Source: Marinitoga aeolica
GTDB lineage: Bacteria; Thermotogota; Thermotogae; Petrotogales; Petrotogaceae
Assembly: GCF_029910535.1 (NCBI RefSeq)
Contig: NZ_CP069362.1
Location: 434,001-498,000 of the forward strand
Reading direction: 5' to 3'
DNA length: 64,000 nt
Below, piece after piece: positions 9,809 to 19,172 of the stretch; position 1 is the stretch's first letter; each line of letters starts with the position of its first letter. The translations under genes were made by a program, and so were the position numbers. The notes under the pieces were generated by a model that had not been told where the DNA came from, ran no database searches, and saw only the letters and a list, made by a program, of their open reading frames with translations.

Positions 9809-10987
9809 CTACAAAACTATTGTTGAATTTTTTCCATAAACTTCTTCTGCACTCGTTTTAAATTCATTATTATAATTTTTACTTAAAACAAATAACACCC
9901 TTCTTTTGACCACAGGCAAATCAACATATCCATCAGTAAATATTATTACTCCTTCTGGTCTGATATTTTCTTCTAAATACTCTATGGCTGGTTCCAAATC
10001 TGTATTTCCTTTTCCTTTAATTTCTATATTCTTCCAATCTCCTTGTCCATATCTTAAAATATTTTGAATGCTATTATCTATTTGAACAATATAAATCCTT
10101 GAATCATATATTTTTGCAATTTTTTCAATTTCAGAAAAAAATGCAGAATATTCTTCTTCTATTATCGAACCACTTGTATCAATTATTATTGCAATTTTTG
10201 GTCCAAACAAACTTCTCCATCCAGGTTGATTATCATATCTTCTATTTGGTCTCAACGGTGTCCTATACTTTTCAATAACTATCGAATTACCAAAAAATCT
10301 TCTTACTAGATCCTTCCAATTTTTTTGAGACTTTGATATTAGCAATGAAATCGGAATTTCAAGACCTGATGGAAGATCACCTTTAGACTTTTCATAAGCT
10401 TCACTTATAACCTCACTGACAAGGTCTGTAACTATTTCCTCCATCATTTCAAAATTACCAAAATCATCATGTGAATCAACTCTGTTTTCCTCAATTAATT
10501 CAAGATCTGCTTTATTTGATTTTTCATAAAATTCTAATATCCATTTATAGTATTCTTCAGCTGTTTTATTTATATAATTCATTGGAGGTCCAACAAACAT
10601 ATTTTCATTATCAGTGCCACATCCTTCATCAAGTAGTACATCAAGTGGGACGGAAAATGCATCTAATTCCTTAATTTGCTGATTAATTGCTGCATCCATC
10701 GCAAGATTCCATATTTTTCTATCTTTTTTATCTTTTGCTTTTATAAAAATATGGCCATGAATAATATGAAAAATCTCATGTTTTAATATTGCTTTAGCAA
10801 AAATAACTCCTCGTGCTTTTAATCTTCTCGGATTGTATAATATTTTAAAACGTCCTGATTTTGATATTGTAAGTTTTATAGTTCTTACATTCTCTGTAGG
10901 GATATTATCAAAATACATTTTTAAGTAATTATAAAATATACTTTCTTTACCCAATTCTATCCACGCTTTTTCAATTATATCCTCCAT
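9809..10987 (-). CDS. DUF2201 family VWA-like putative metallopeptidase
   Basis: This 392-residue protein has two recognisable parts. A zinc-peptidase-type HEIFH motif (residues 70-74, inside KHEIFHIIHGH) lies in the N-terminal half. A C-terminal von Willebrand A-like domain has the metal-site motif DTSGS (270-274) after the hydrophobic strand IAIII. This combination matches the DUF2201/COG3864 family of predicted metal-dependent peptidases. The true activity is not established. No signal peptide or membrane segment is seen, so it should be cytoplasmic. It is the last gene of an operon and overlaps the CYTH gene by 13 bases. Relatives often sit next to a MoxR-type AAA+ ATPase, but none is present here. 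Confidence 0.85.
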   Translation of the reverse strand: MEDIIEKAWIELGKESIFYNYLKMYFDNIPTENVRTIKLTISKSGRFKILYNPRRLKARGVIFAKAILKHEIFHIIHGHIFIKAKDKKDRKIWNLAMDAAINQQIKELDAFSVPLDVLLDEGCGTDNENMFVGPPMNYINKTAEEYYKWILEFYEKSNKADLELIEENRVDSHDDFGNFEMMEEIVTDLVSEVISEAYEKSKGDLPSGLEIPISLLISKSQKNWKDLVRRFFGNSIVIEKYRTPLRPNRRYDNQPGWRSLFGPKIAIIIDTSGSIIEEEYSAFFSEIEKIAKIYDSRIYIVQIDNSIQNILRYGQGDWKNIEIKGKGNTDLEPAIEYLEENIRPEGVIIFTDGYVDLPVVKRRVLFVLSKNYNNEFKTSAEEVYGKNSTIVL

Positions 10988-11547
10988 TTTAACACCTCAA
11001 TTATTTCATTCAAATCTATACGCATATCTGGCTTTGAAGCTATGTTATTATTATAATATTTATAATTTTCGGTTACATCTTTTATGATTTTTATATTTTC
11101 TTTTTTTAATTCATTTAAAAAATCTTCAACATTATACTCTTTTATTTCTTTCATTTCTATTTCTAAAAGATTTTTTTCATCTATATTATAATGTAACCCT
11201 TCTATTTTTACAAATTCATCTATCACTATTTCCGGATTTTCTTTAATAACATATCTTATTTTTATTACCATTTTCTTATCAAATAATATATTTATATCTC
11301 TCGGTATATAATTCCTCTCTTTCTCGATTTTTTTATGAGGTATTTTTGTATTAGCTTTATATGCATAATTCCATTTTTTTATTATTTTATTATTTTTCTT
11401 TATTAATTGTAATCTTACTCTTTCTATTTCATTTTCTTCCGATCTTAAATACCATTGTATTATTCCTATTTTTTTTATACTCTTATTTTTTAATTTTTCA
11501 GCTTCTTCAGTATCTATAATATATTTTCTTTCAATTTCTATTGACAT
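10975..11547 (-). CDS. CYTH-domain protein (triphosphate-tunnel enzyme family)
   Basis: The 190-residue protein opens with the CYTH signature ExExK (EIERK, residues 4-8) and continues with alternating charged strands such as IERVRLQLIKK and IVIDEFVKIEG, as expected for the eight-stranded tunnel fold. Known members are class IV adenylate cyclases, thiamine triphosphatases and inorganic triphosphatases that bind polyphosphate through basic residues inside the tunnel. Which substrate is used here cannot be told. It overlaps the MFS gene by 17 bases and the DUF2201 gene by 13 bases, so the three are surely co-translated. Confidence 0.75.
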   Translation of the reverse strand: MSIEIERKYIIDTEEAEKLKNKSIKKIGIIQWYLRSEENEIERVRLQLIKKNNKIIKKWNYAYKANTKIPHKKIEKERNYIPRDINILFDKKMVIKIRYVIKENPEIVIDEFVKIEGLHYNIDEKNLLEIEMKEIKEYNVEDFLNELKKENIKIIKDVTENYKYYNNNIASKPDMRIDLNEIIEVLKWRI

Positions 11548-12883
11548 TTCTTGCCTCCATTTTTCTTCTTCTGGGTTTTAATATTTTCAAATAGACCGGC
11601 AAATGAACTTCCCTTCTTTTAAATAACGATGGATTTGACAATAACCAGCTCTTATATCTAATTGGCTTTTCATATGCTTCAACACTTGTTAAATGCAATA
11701 ATGCATATATTCGTAATAAAAAACCAGCTAATATTAAAAATTGTATTCCATGATATTTATCACCTAATATATAAAATGTTTTATCTTTTAATATATTCCC
11801 AAAAAAACCTCCAATATTTGAAGCTATTATTGCTGTTATTCCTGAAACTAAGGCATATGATCCTATATAATTTTCTGCTGGTTCAGAAACTGTTTCAAGC
11901 AACAAATTAAAAAAAGTGAGATTTATTGCAGACCACGCAAAAGCTGAAAATATACCATCCAATAATATTAAACTTCTAAAATTGGAATCTGTCATTACAA
12001 AATATAGCAATGGAGCTATTGTTGCTAATGAAATTCCTATCATTAGAATATTTTTATTTCCATATTTATCACTTAATCTGCCATAAAATGGGTATAATCC
12101 TAATGTAATTAAACCAGAAACTACACTTATATTACCCAAAAATCTAGTATTCACCCCTAAAATTGCTAATTGAAAATAAGAAAAATATGGTCTTGTCAAT
12201 TCTATAGCAAAGGTCCATATACCAACAAATATTAAAAATGTTTGAAATTTTTCGTCATAAAATGGTTTTTTTAAACTTATTTTAGGTACAAATTCTGTAA
12301 TTTCTGGAATTTTATGAAAAACAAAAAGAATTATTGTAATAACAGAAAACATTGCCGCTAAAGATGAAACTAGCAATATGCCCATTTTTTTATCTGGAAA
12401 ATCCAGAAATTGAGCATATAAAAATGTAGCCAATATCCCAACCGCAGATGCAAATACATTCCTCAAACCAAAATATTTACCTCTTTTTTCAAATGGAACC
12501 AATTCTCTCATGGCTGATGTCCATATATTACTTATAAATGTTCCAAAGAATGCATATACTATCATTATTGATACAAATATCCATGAATTATTTAAATCAA
12601 ATAAAACTGCAAAAGGCAATAAAACTAAAGCTCCTCTTCCAATAATTGCTACAACAATAAGACTATTTTTCCTTCCTTTAAATAATTTATACCAAAAAGG
12701 TGTAAAAATTTGAAACATTTGCGAAAATACAGGAAAAGAAGAAACAATAGATATTTGAAATGGATTTGCATTAAAATACAATGCAATAGAAATTATTATA
12801 AAAGTCTGTGTTGCCACAAAAAAAGCGTTAAAAAACATTCCTTCAAATATTGATAATTTTAATGTTGTACTCAACTTTTCCAC
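11531..12883 (-). CDS. Major facilitator superfamily transporter
   Basis: The 450-residue protein is very hydrophobic, with about 11-12 membrane segments. It has an MFS-like loop after segment 2 (WYKLFKGRKNSLIV) and a second copy of that loop in the C-terminal half (YPFYGRLSDKYGNKNILMIG), the GxLSDKxGxK pattern typical of MFS. The substrate cannot be predicted. The start chosen is a GTG (MEKLSTT) eight bases after AGGTGG; an upstream GTG overlaps the ribosome binding site. It is the first gene of the operon with the CYTH and DUF2201 genes, behind an extended -10 promoter. Confidence 0.85.
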   Translation of the reverse strand: MEKLSTTLKLSIFEGMFFNAFFVATQTFIIISIALYFNANPFQISIVSSFPVFSQMFQIFTPFWYKLFKGRKNSLIVVAIIGRGALVLLPFAVLFDLNNSWIFVSIMIVYAFFGTFISNIWTSAMRELVPFEKRGKYFGLRNVFASAVGILATFLYAQFLDFPDKKMGILLVSSLAAMFSVITIILFVFHKIPEITEFVPKISLKKPFYDEKFQTFLIFVGIWTFAIELTRPYFSYFQLAILGVNTRFLGNISVVSGLITLGLYPFYGRLSDKYGNKNILMIGISLATIAPLLYFVMTDSNFRSLILLDGIFSAFAWSAINLTFFNLLLETVSEPAENYIGSYALVSGITAIIASNIGGFFGNILKDKTFYILGDKYHGIQFLILAGFLLRIYALLHLTSVEAYEKPIRYKSWLLSNPSLFKRREVHLPVYLKILKPRRRKMEARNVNRN

Positions 12884-12911
12884 TGACAACACCACCTTTT
12901 CAGTATACTTG

Positions 12912-12920
12912 ATTATATCA
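12912..12920 (-). promoter_or_regulatory. Extended -10 promoter for the MFS-CYTH-DUF2201 operon
   Basis: The minus strand reads TGATATAAT (12920-12912), a TGn extended -10 element with a consensus hexamer. No clear -35 box is seen, as is common for this promoter type. Transcription would start near 12906, giving a leader of about 20 bases that contains the AGGTGG ribosome binding site. Confidence 0.55.
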
Positions 12921-13154
12921 TATTATTTCTTAAATATATATATACATGATGTTTAAAAAGTTCATATAAAATGAAGAATTATATCTTACTAAATAGTTTT
13001 AATTATTTTATGAAGATTTTGATACTTTAATATATATAATCTTATATATTTAATTTTTATTTGACTTAATAACTATTATTATTATTTTTATTTATTATGT
13101 AAATAGTTATAATAAATATGGTAAAAATTAAAATACAGATGAGGAGGAAATTTT

Positions 13155-15752
13155 ATGAAAAAGAAAAGTTTATTAGTTTTAATTTTATTAATTATTTCCA
13201 CTATTCTTTTGTCCGCTTTTCCATCTTACAGTGTAGGGAAAACAGCTGAGGATTTTGGAGGAAAAACTGTTTTGATTTTACATTATCATAGGTTTGATGG
13301 AAATTATAACGGTTGGAATTTATGGGTTTGGCCACATAAACCACAATCATTAGAAGGACATGCTTATCAATTCACTGGGAAAGATGCATTTGGCCCTTAT
13401 GCCATCATTACTTTTGATGAAAAATATACAGAACTGGGATATATTGTAAGATTAAATGAATGGCAGGCAAAGGATGTATCAAAAGATAGATTTATAAAAA
13501 TTCCAAAAAATGGAATTGCAGAAATTTGGGTAATTACAAGCGTTGAAGAACCATATACAGATCCTAATAATATCGATATAAGTCCAAGAATCCTAAGTGC
13601 TATTATGGATTCTTCTACAGAAATAAAGGTAAGTTTAACCACTCCTTTTGACACTAAAAATTGGAAAGGGAAGGTTGATGTTTTTGCTGATAATAAAAAA
13701 TTAGAAATTAAAAATGTCGAAAAATTAGATCCTACAGACATTTCAAAAACAACTAAAATTAAAATTATTCTTAATTCACCTTTTAAAGATGTTGATAAAA
13801 TCGTAAAAATTAGCATTTCTGGTTATGTAGAAAATACCGCTATTATGAGAAACATTTTAAATGATTTTTATTATAGCGGAGATGACTTAGGAATCACTTA
13901 TAAAAAAGATTCTATCACATTTAAAGTATGGTCTCCTGTTTCAAAAACTGCTGAAGTATTATTGTATAAAAATTATACTTCAACAACTCCAGATAAAATA
14001 TATAAAATGGAAAAATCTAAAGATGGGGTATGGAGTTCAACTATTAAAGGCAATTTTAAAGGCTGGTTTTATAAATACAAATTTTATTCATATGGTAAAT
14101 ATAGAGAAACTGTAGATCCTTATTCTATAGCTGTTTCTGTTAATTCTGAAAAATCTGCTATTATTGATTTAAAAGATACAAATCCAGAAAATTGGAATAA
14201 TGATATAAAACCTCCTTTCATAAATCCAGAAGATGCTATTATTTATGAAATTCATGTAAAAGATTTTACAATTAATAAAAATTCTGGCGTTGAAGATAAA
14301 TATAGAGGAAAATATCTTGGTTTAGTCCAGGAAAATACTACAGGTCCTAATGGAGTAAAAACAGGACTTTCACATTTAAAAGAATTAGGAGTAACTCATG
14401 TTCATATTATGCCTATTCAAGATATTTATTTTATAGATGAAACAAAATTTAAAGAGCAATATGGATGGGGATATGATCCAAAATTATATAATGTACCAGA
14501 TGGTTTTTACTCTATTAATCCTTTTGATCCAAATTCAAGAATTAAAGAAGTAAAGGAAATGATAAAAAAGTTCCACAAAAACGGTATTAGAGTTATTCTT
14601 GATGTTGTATATAATCATACTGCCGTTGTAGGTGAAGGATCTGCTTTTGATCAAACAGTGCCTTATTATTATTATAGAACTGATGATACCGGACATTATA
14701 CAAACGGCTCAGGTGTTGGAAATGAGATTGCTACAGAAAGACCAATGGTTAGAAAATTTATTGTAGATTCAGTAAAATATTGGGTAAAAGAATATCACGT
14801 TGATGGATTTAGATTCGATTTAATGGGATTGATAGATAAAGAAACAATGAATGAAATTACCAAAGAACTTCATAAAATAGACCCATCAATATTATTATAT
14901 GGTGAACCTTGGACTGGTGGAGGAAAATTATTATTTGGTAAAGGTGACCAAAAAAATATGCATATCGCTATGTTTAATGATGATTTCAGAAATGCAATTA
15001 GAGGTAGTGTTTTTAATGCTAAAGTAAAAGGGTTTGGATTGGGTTCTTTAGGTAAGGAAATTAAAATAAAAAGAGGAGTGGTTGGATCTATTGAATATAA
15101 TTCAAGAATAAGACTCTGGGCAAGCGATCCAGAAGAAACTATAAACTATGTTTCAAATCATGATAATCATACTTTATGGGACAAAAATGCTTTAGCTTTA
15201 GGCTATAAGCCATGGGAAGGGAAAATACCTCAAAACATCGAAGAAAAATTGAAGAAAGCTCAGAAATTTTCAAATGCTATTATTTTAACCTCTCAAGGAA
15301 TCGCATTTTTACATGGTGGTGTTGATTTTGCAAGAACAAAAATGGGAAATGATAATCCGTATAACAAAGAAACTCCTAATGTTTTTGACTGGTCTAGAAA
15401 AGAGAAATATTATGATATTTTTGAATATTATAAAGGATTAATTGAATTAAGAAAATCCCATCCTGCATTTAGAATGACAAATGCTGACATGATAAAATCT
15501 CATTTAGAATTTTTAGAAACTCCGAAAAAAAGAATGGTTGCTTTTATTATTAAAGGATATGCAAACAATGATTCATGGAAAAATATTCTCGTTATATATA
15601 ATGCAAATTCTTCAAAAGTTACTTTTAACTTACCTGATGGTACATGGAATATTGTTGTCAATGATAAAAGTGCTGGAACAAAAATAATAAAAACTACTGA
15701 AAATAAAATAATTTTAGAACCATTAAGTGCCTATGTTTTGTATCAACAATAA
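13155..15752 (+). CDS. pulA: Secreted type I pullulanase
   Basis: Type I pullulanases cut alpha-1,6 branch bonds in pullulan and starch. The 865-residue protein has a signal peptide (residues 1-25, basic start then a long hydrophobic run ending near FPSYS). Next is a CBM41-like starch-binding domain (HYHRFDGNYNGWNLWVW), a CBM48-like domain around residues 255-330, and a GH13 barrel. The pullulanase signature appears as YGWGYDP (436-442). The catalytic residues are Asp555 in GFRFD, Glu584 in YGEPW and Asp670 in NHDNH. The start has a GAGGAGG site. Upstream is a TATAAT at 13108-13113 without a good -35. The gene ends in a strong hairpin terminator. It probably degrades external alpha-glucans. 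Confidence 0.96.
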   Translation: MKKKSLLVLILLIISTILLSAFPSYSVGKTAEDFGGKTVLILHYHRFDGNYNGWNLWVWPHKPQSLEGHAYQFTGKDAFGPYAIITFDEKYTELGYIVRLNEWQAKDVSKDRFIKIPKNGIAEIWVITSVEEPYTDPNNIDISPRILSAIMDSSTEIKVSLTTPFDTKNWKGKVDVFADNKKLEIKNVEKLDPTDISKTTKIKIILNSPFKDVDKIVKISISGYVENTAIMRNILNDFYYSGDDLGITYKKDSITFKVWSPVSKTAEVLLYKNYTSTTPDKIYKMEKSKDGVWSSTIKGNFKGWFYKYKFYSYGKYRETVDPYSIAVSVNSEKSAIIDLKDTNPENWNNDIKPPFINPEDAIIYEIHVKDFTINKNSGVEDKYRGKYLGLVQENTTGPNGVKTGLSHLKELGVTHVHIMPIQDIYFIDETKFKEQYGWGYDPKLYNVPDGFYSINPFDPNSRIKEVKEMIKKFHKNGIRVILDVVYNHTAVVGEGSAFDQTVPYYYYRTDDTGHYTNGSGVGNEIATERPMVRKFIVDSVKYWVKEYHVDGFRFDLMGLIDKETMNEITKELHKIDPSILLYGEPWTGGGKLLFGKGDQKNMHIAMFNDDFRNAIRGSVFNAKVKGFGLGSLGKEIKIKRGVVGSIEYNSRIRLWASDPEETINYVSNHDNHTLWDKNALALGYKPWEGKIPQNIEEKLKKAQKFSNAIILTSQGIAFLHGGVDFARTKMGNDNPYNKETPNVFDWSRKEKYYDIFEYYKGLIELRKSHPAFRMTNADMIKSHLEFLETPKKRMVAFIIKGYANNDSWKNILVIYNANSSKVTFNLPDGTWNIVVNDKSAGTKIIKTTENKIILEPLSAYVLYQQ

Positions 15753-15779
15753 ACTTATTCAAATGCTTTATTATTAATC

Positions 15780-15812
15780 AAAAATCCCTCATAGTTTTAT
15801 GAGGGATTTTTG
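15780..15812 (+). terminator. Rho-independent terminator after pulA
   Basis: AAAAATCCCTCAT and ATGAGGGATTTTT form a 13-base stem around AGTTTT, with T-runs on both sides. It can stop transcripts from either strand. It ends pulA and also covers the end of the LysR remnant on the opposite strand. Confidence 0.85.
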
Positions 15813-15934
15813 TTTGTAGTCAATGTATAAAATATTATTCTTGCTGGTTGAGAAATATGTAATTTCTCTGAAACTTCAGTCATATGTCGACAATAGGCTA
15901 ATTCTCTAAAATATTTCAATTGTAAAAGGTCCAT
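15797..15934 (-). pseudogene. N-terminal remnant of a LysR-family regulator
   Basis: A 45-codon minus-strand frame starts MDLLQLKYFRELAYCRHMTE and continues VSEKLHISQPA. This is the first part of the winged helix-turn-helix of LysR regulators, where the family normally reads ISQPALSxxIxxLE. After ISQPA the similarity stops abruptly and the frame runs into the pullulanase terminator, where it ends. An AGGAATGAG element precedes the ATG. A normal family member is about 300 residues, so over 85 percent is missing. It is best read as the stump of a deleted gene. A short expressed DNA-binding peptide is possible but unlikely. Confidence 0.7.
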
Positions 15935-16007
15935 TTTCTCATTCCTATATTAAAAAATAAAATTTTATGATATAATTACACTGCAGCAAATTTCTGTTAA
16001 ACAATAA

Positions 16008-16032
16008 CAAAAAAGCCGGCATTCGCCGGCTC
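16008..16032 (-). terminator. Terminator after tRNA-Gln
   Basis: Right after the tRNA 3' end the minus strand forms AGCCGGC-GAAT-GCCGGCT followed by TTTTTTG. This is a strong, GC-rich Rho-independent terminator for the single tRNA unit. Confidence 0.9.
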
Positions 16033-16107
16033 TGGCTGGGGCGGATGGATTCGAACCACCGAATAACGGAGCCAAAATCCGCCGCCTTACCGCTTGGCCA
16101 CGCCCCA
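16033..16107 (-). tRNA. tRNA-Gln (anticodon TTG)
   Basis: A complete cloverleaf is visible. The acceptor stem TGGGGCG pairs with CGCCCCA, followed by discriminator G and an encoded CCA. The anticodon stem GCGGA/TCCGT holds the loop TTTTGGC with anticodon TTG. The T arm GGTGG-TTCGAAT-CCATC is regular. It is a single-gene transcription unit with a consensus promoter and its own terminator. A reading frame that spans this stretch on the same strand is an artefact. Confidence 0.97.
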
Positions 16108-16119
16108 ATCACAGTAACT

Positions 16120-16147
16120 ATTATATCATATTTTTTACATTTGTCAA
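16120..16147 (-). promoter_or_regulatory. Consensus promoter of tRNA-Gln
   Basis: TTGACA (16147-16142), 16-base spacer, TATAAT (16125-16120), with a TG just before the -10. Both hexamers are perfect consensus. Transcription should start near 16113, a few bases before the mature 5' end. Confidence 0.88.
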
Positions 16148-16215
16148 TACCTTCATTGTTTCTGAAATCAAATAAGATTATTACAAAAAAATAAAATTTA
16201 GAAGGAGGAATCAAT

Positions 16216-17871
16216 ATGAGATACGAATTGAAATTAAATGATGAAATTATATATGTAGAAAAAGGGAAAAGATATATAGACGTTATAAAAGAGATTCAAA
16301 AAACACATTCTCTCCCCATATTAGCAGTTAAGCATAATAATAATATTAAAGAATTAAATAAGTATATTGAAGATTCAGGAAATGTGGAAATAATTGATAC
16401 TTCTACGTTAGATGGATTTAGAATTTATCAAAGAGGTGTATTATATTTATTATATATGGCTTTAAAAGATTTATATCCAGAGGATAAATTATATGTTCAT
16501 CATTCTATAGGAAATGGCCTTTATTGTGAATTAAGAAATGGAAAACCTTCACAAAAAAAACTTGAAAATTTAAAGAAGAAAATGTTAGAATATGTAGAAA
16601 GAGATTTACCTTTTGAAAAATCAACCGTGAGTAAGTTTAGAGCAATAAAAATGTTTGAAAATGTAGATTTACAGGATAAATCTGATTTATTCAAATACAG
16701 AAAAAAAGATAAGGTTAATATATATATATGTGATAAATATTTTAATTACTTTTACGGTTATATGCCTCCGTCCACTGGCTATATATGCAAATTTGATTTA
16801 AAAGATGTAGACGACGGTTTTGTAGTATTGCATCCCACTCCACAGGTCCCTGATAAGGTACCAGAATACAAACATTACCCAAAACTTTCTTTTACTTTTA
16901 ATGAATATAAAGAATGGTTAAAAATATTAGAAGTTAGTACAGTAGGAGAATTGAACGAATTAATTACTAAAGGGCCAAATGAAGTTATAGAATTAATAAG
17001 GGTATCAGAGGCTTTGCATGAAAAGAAATATGCCCAAATTGCTGATGAAATTATCAAAAGAAAAAATGTTAAAATAGTATTGATTGCTGGGCCATCATCT
17101 TCTGGAAAAACAACATCTGCAAAAAGATTAGCTCTTCAATTAAAGGTAAACGGCTTAAAACCTATACCTATTTCTTTAGATGATTATTTTGTTGATAGAG
17201 AAAAAACACCAAAAGACGAAAATGGAAATTATGATTTTGAATCAATATATGCTTTAAATTTAGAACTTTTCAATACTCATTTACAAAAGTTATTAAAAGG
17301 TGAGGAAATTGAACTTCCAAAATTCGATTTTGTACATGGCAAAAGTTTAAAAAGCGGTAAAAAGATAAAAATTGATGATAATCAAATATTAATAATTGAA
17401 GGAATTCATGGCTTAAACGAAATATTAACTGAAAGCATTCCAAAAGAATTTAAATATAAAATCTATGTTAGCGCCTTAACTCAAATGAATCTTGATGCTA
17501 TGAATAGAATTACAACAACCGATACAAGACTAATAAGAAGAATCGTAAGAGATTTCAAATTCAGAGGACATTCTGCACTTGCAACACTAAAAATGTGGCC
17601 TAATGTTCGTAAAGGAGAAGATAGAAATATATTTCCTTATCAGGAAGAAGCAGATGTTATGTTTAACTCAAATTTAATTTATGAACTTTCGGTACTAAAG
17701 ATATTTGCTGAACCATTATTATTATCTGTCACAAATGAAAACAAAGAATATTCTGAAGCAAAAAGATTATTAAAATTTCTTGATTATTTCTTACCAATAA
17801 CAGAATTAGAAGAAATTCCAAGAAAATCAATTATTAGAGAATTTATCGGAAGAAGCACTTTTAAATATTAA
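16216..17871 (+). CDS. TGS-domain uridine kinase-like nucleoside kinase
   Basis: The 551-residue protein starts with a TGS-like domain (about residues 1-60). It has a middle part related to the second additional domain of threonyl-tRNA synthetase, and a C-terminal kinase of the uridine kinase/phosphoribulokinase type. The P loop is GPSSSGKT (292-299), followed by ISLDDYFVDREKTPKDENGN, a typical substrate-binding stretch in this family, and IIEGIHGLNE. Similar proteins are annotated as nucleoside kinases in Firmicutes and Thermotogae; the natural substrate is uncertain. The start has a GAAGGAGG site. A weak promoter (TTGTTT-17-TATTAC, 16156-16184) lies upstream. It is probably the first gene of the 16216-22655 operon. 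Confidence 0.85.
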   Translation: MRYELKLNDEIIYVEKGKRYIDVIKEIQKTHSLPILAVKHNNNIKELNKYIEDSGNVEIIDTSTLDGFRIYQRGVLYLLYMALKDLYPEDKLYVHHSIGNGLYCELRNGKPSQKKLENLKKKMLEYVERDLPFEKSTVSKFRAIKMFENVDLQDKSDLFKYRKKDKVNIYICDKYFNYFYGYMPPSTGYICKFDLKDVDDGFVVLHPTPQVPDKVPEYKHYPKLSFTFNEYKEWLKILEVSTVGELNELITKGPNEVIELIRVSEALHEKKYAQIADEIIKRKNVKIVLIAGPSSSGKTTSAKRLALQLKVNGLKPIPISLDDYFVDREKTPKDENGNYDFESIYALNLELFNTHLQKLLKGEEIELPKFDFVHGKSLKSGKKIKIDDNQILIIEGIHGLNEILTESIPKEFKYKIYVSALTQMNLDAMNRITTTDTRLIRRIVRDFKFRGHSALATLKMWPNVRKGEDRNIFPYQEEADVMFNSNLIYELSVLKIFAEPLLLSVTNENKEYSEAKRLLKFLDYFLPITELEEIPRKSIIREFIGRSTFKY

Positions 17872-17923
17872 GTATTATTAAAAAATAGTATTAAAACTCA
17901 AATATATGAAGGGAGCGATTTTT

Positions 17924-19171
17924 TTGAACAAAAGGCTAAAGAATATCGTTGTAGTATTACTCATTATTTTTTCATTTGTATTATTGTGGGCAAATACTAA
18001 TAATCAAAAAGACGTTGAAAAACTATATTTAGAAAAATTTCAAAACCCTATTTACACACTTCTTTATTATATCAATAATATTTATTACGAAAAAGATAAA
18101 GTCGATTATGATAAAGTCCTTGACTCTACTTTAAACGGTTTAGTTGAGGGATTAAATGATCCGTTTGCATGGTATTTAGACTCTCAACAGGTAACTGAAA
18201 GTAAAATAGAAGAATCAGGTGAATATGGAGGTTTAGGAATATTAGTAAGTTATGATTCAAAACTTAAAGCTGTCAGAATAATTAGTCCTATGATTGGAAC
18301 TCCTGCATATGAAGCTGGTCTGCAAGCTGATGATTTAATCATAAGTGTTGATGGATCTCCTGTATCAGAAATTGGTTATATTGGAGCGGTAAATAAGATG
18401 CGCGGGAAACCTGGTTCAACTGTACAAATTGAAGTTTTTAGAGATGGTTGGGATGAACCTAAGAAAATAACGCTTGTAAGGGAAAAAATAGAAACTGTTA
18501 CTGCAAAATATAAAGTTTTTAATAGTGATAATTATAAGATAGGATATATAAAACTTACAAATTTCGGAGAAAAAAGCGCTTCTGAAATGCAAAAAGCATT
18601 AAAGGCTATTGAAAAAGAAAATGTTAATGGAATTATTCTGGACCTTAGAAATAACCCTGGTGGATTTTTAAACGTTGCTATTGATATCGCAAGTATGTTT
18701 ATAAAAGATAAAACAATAGTTACTGTAAGATATTTTGATGGATCCCAAGAAGTTATAAAACCTAAAACATATGAACATTTTGATTTTTTAGATAAATTAC
18801 CAATTGTACTTTTAGTAAATAAATCTTCAGCTTCAGCATCTGAAATTTTAACTGGTGCATTAAAGGATAATAAGATAGCTACTGTAATAGGAAAAACCAC
18901 ATATGGTAAAGCTGCAGTTCAAAGACCTATTCCTTTGGATAATGGTGGAGAGGTTTGGTTACCTATAGGACACTATTTTACACCTGCTGGCCATGATATC
19001 CACTTGAAAGGAATAAAACCTGATATTGTTGTAGAAAATCCAAAAAAAGAAATTAAGAATGTTGAACAAATGGAAGCTAAAAACACGACAACTTTTGAAG
19101 CAGTTATTGATTTAGAAAATGATTTACAATTATTAAAAGCTATTGAAGTTTTGAAGATGGGAGGAAAATAA
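17924..19171 (+). CDS. ctpA: Carboxyl-terminal processing serine protease (S41)
   Basis: CtpA/Prc-type proteases cut exported proteins from their C-terminal end. The protein (about 415 residues) has an N-terminal hydrophobic anchor or signal peptide (VVVLLIIFSFVLLWA), a PDZ domain from about residue 85 (EYGGLGILVSYDSKLK onwards) and the protease core. The Ser/Lys dyad is present as the middle Ser of SASASE and the Lys of TYGKA, 25 residues apart as in known members. The start chosen is TTG at 17924, eight bases after GAAGGGAG; an ATG six codons upstream overlaps that site. The product should act outside the cytoplasmic membrane. It is followed by two orphan membrane genes and an exporter. Confidence 0.93.
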   Translation: MNKRLKNIVVVLLIIFSFVLLWANTNNQKDVEKLYLEKFQNPIYTLLYYINNIYYEKDKVDYDKVLDSTLNGLVEGLNDPFAWYLDSQQVTESKIEESGEYGGLGILVSYDSKLKAVRIISPMIGTPAYEAGLQADDLIISVDGSPVSEIGYIGAVNKMRGKPGSTVQIEVFRDGWDEPKKITLVREKIETVTAKYKVFNSDNYKIGYIKLTNFGEKSASEMQKALKAIEKENVNGIILDLRNNPGGFLNVAIDIASMFIKDKTIVTVRYFDGSQEVIKPKTYEHFDFLDKLPIVLLVNKSSASASEILTGALKDNKIATVIGKTTYGKAAVQRPIPLDNGGEVWLPIGHYFTPAGHDIHLKGIKPDIVVENPKKEIKNVEQMEAKNTTTFEAVIDLENDLQLLKAIEVLKMGGK

Positions 19172-19172
19172 A

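Noticed and set aside
13397-13816. 139-codon minus-strand frame inside pulA
   Set aside because: Shadow of the pullulanase coding sequence without start signals.
15945-16214. 89-codon minus-strand frame
   Set aside because: It runs straight through tRNA-Gln, its terminator and its promoter, so it is not a gene.
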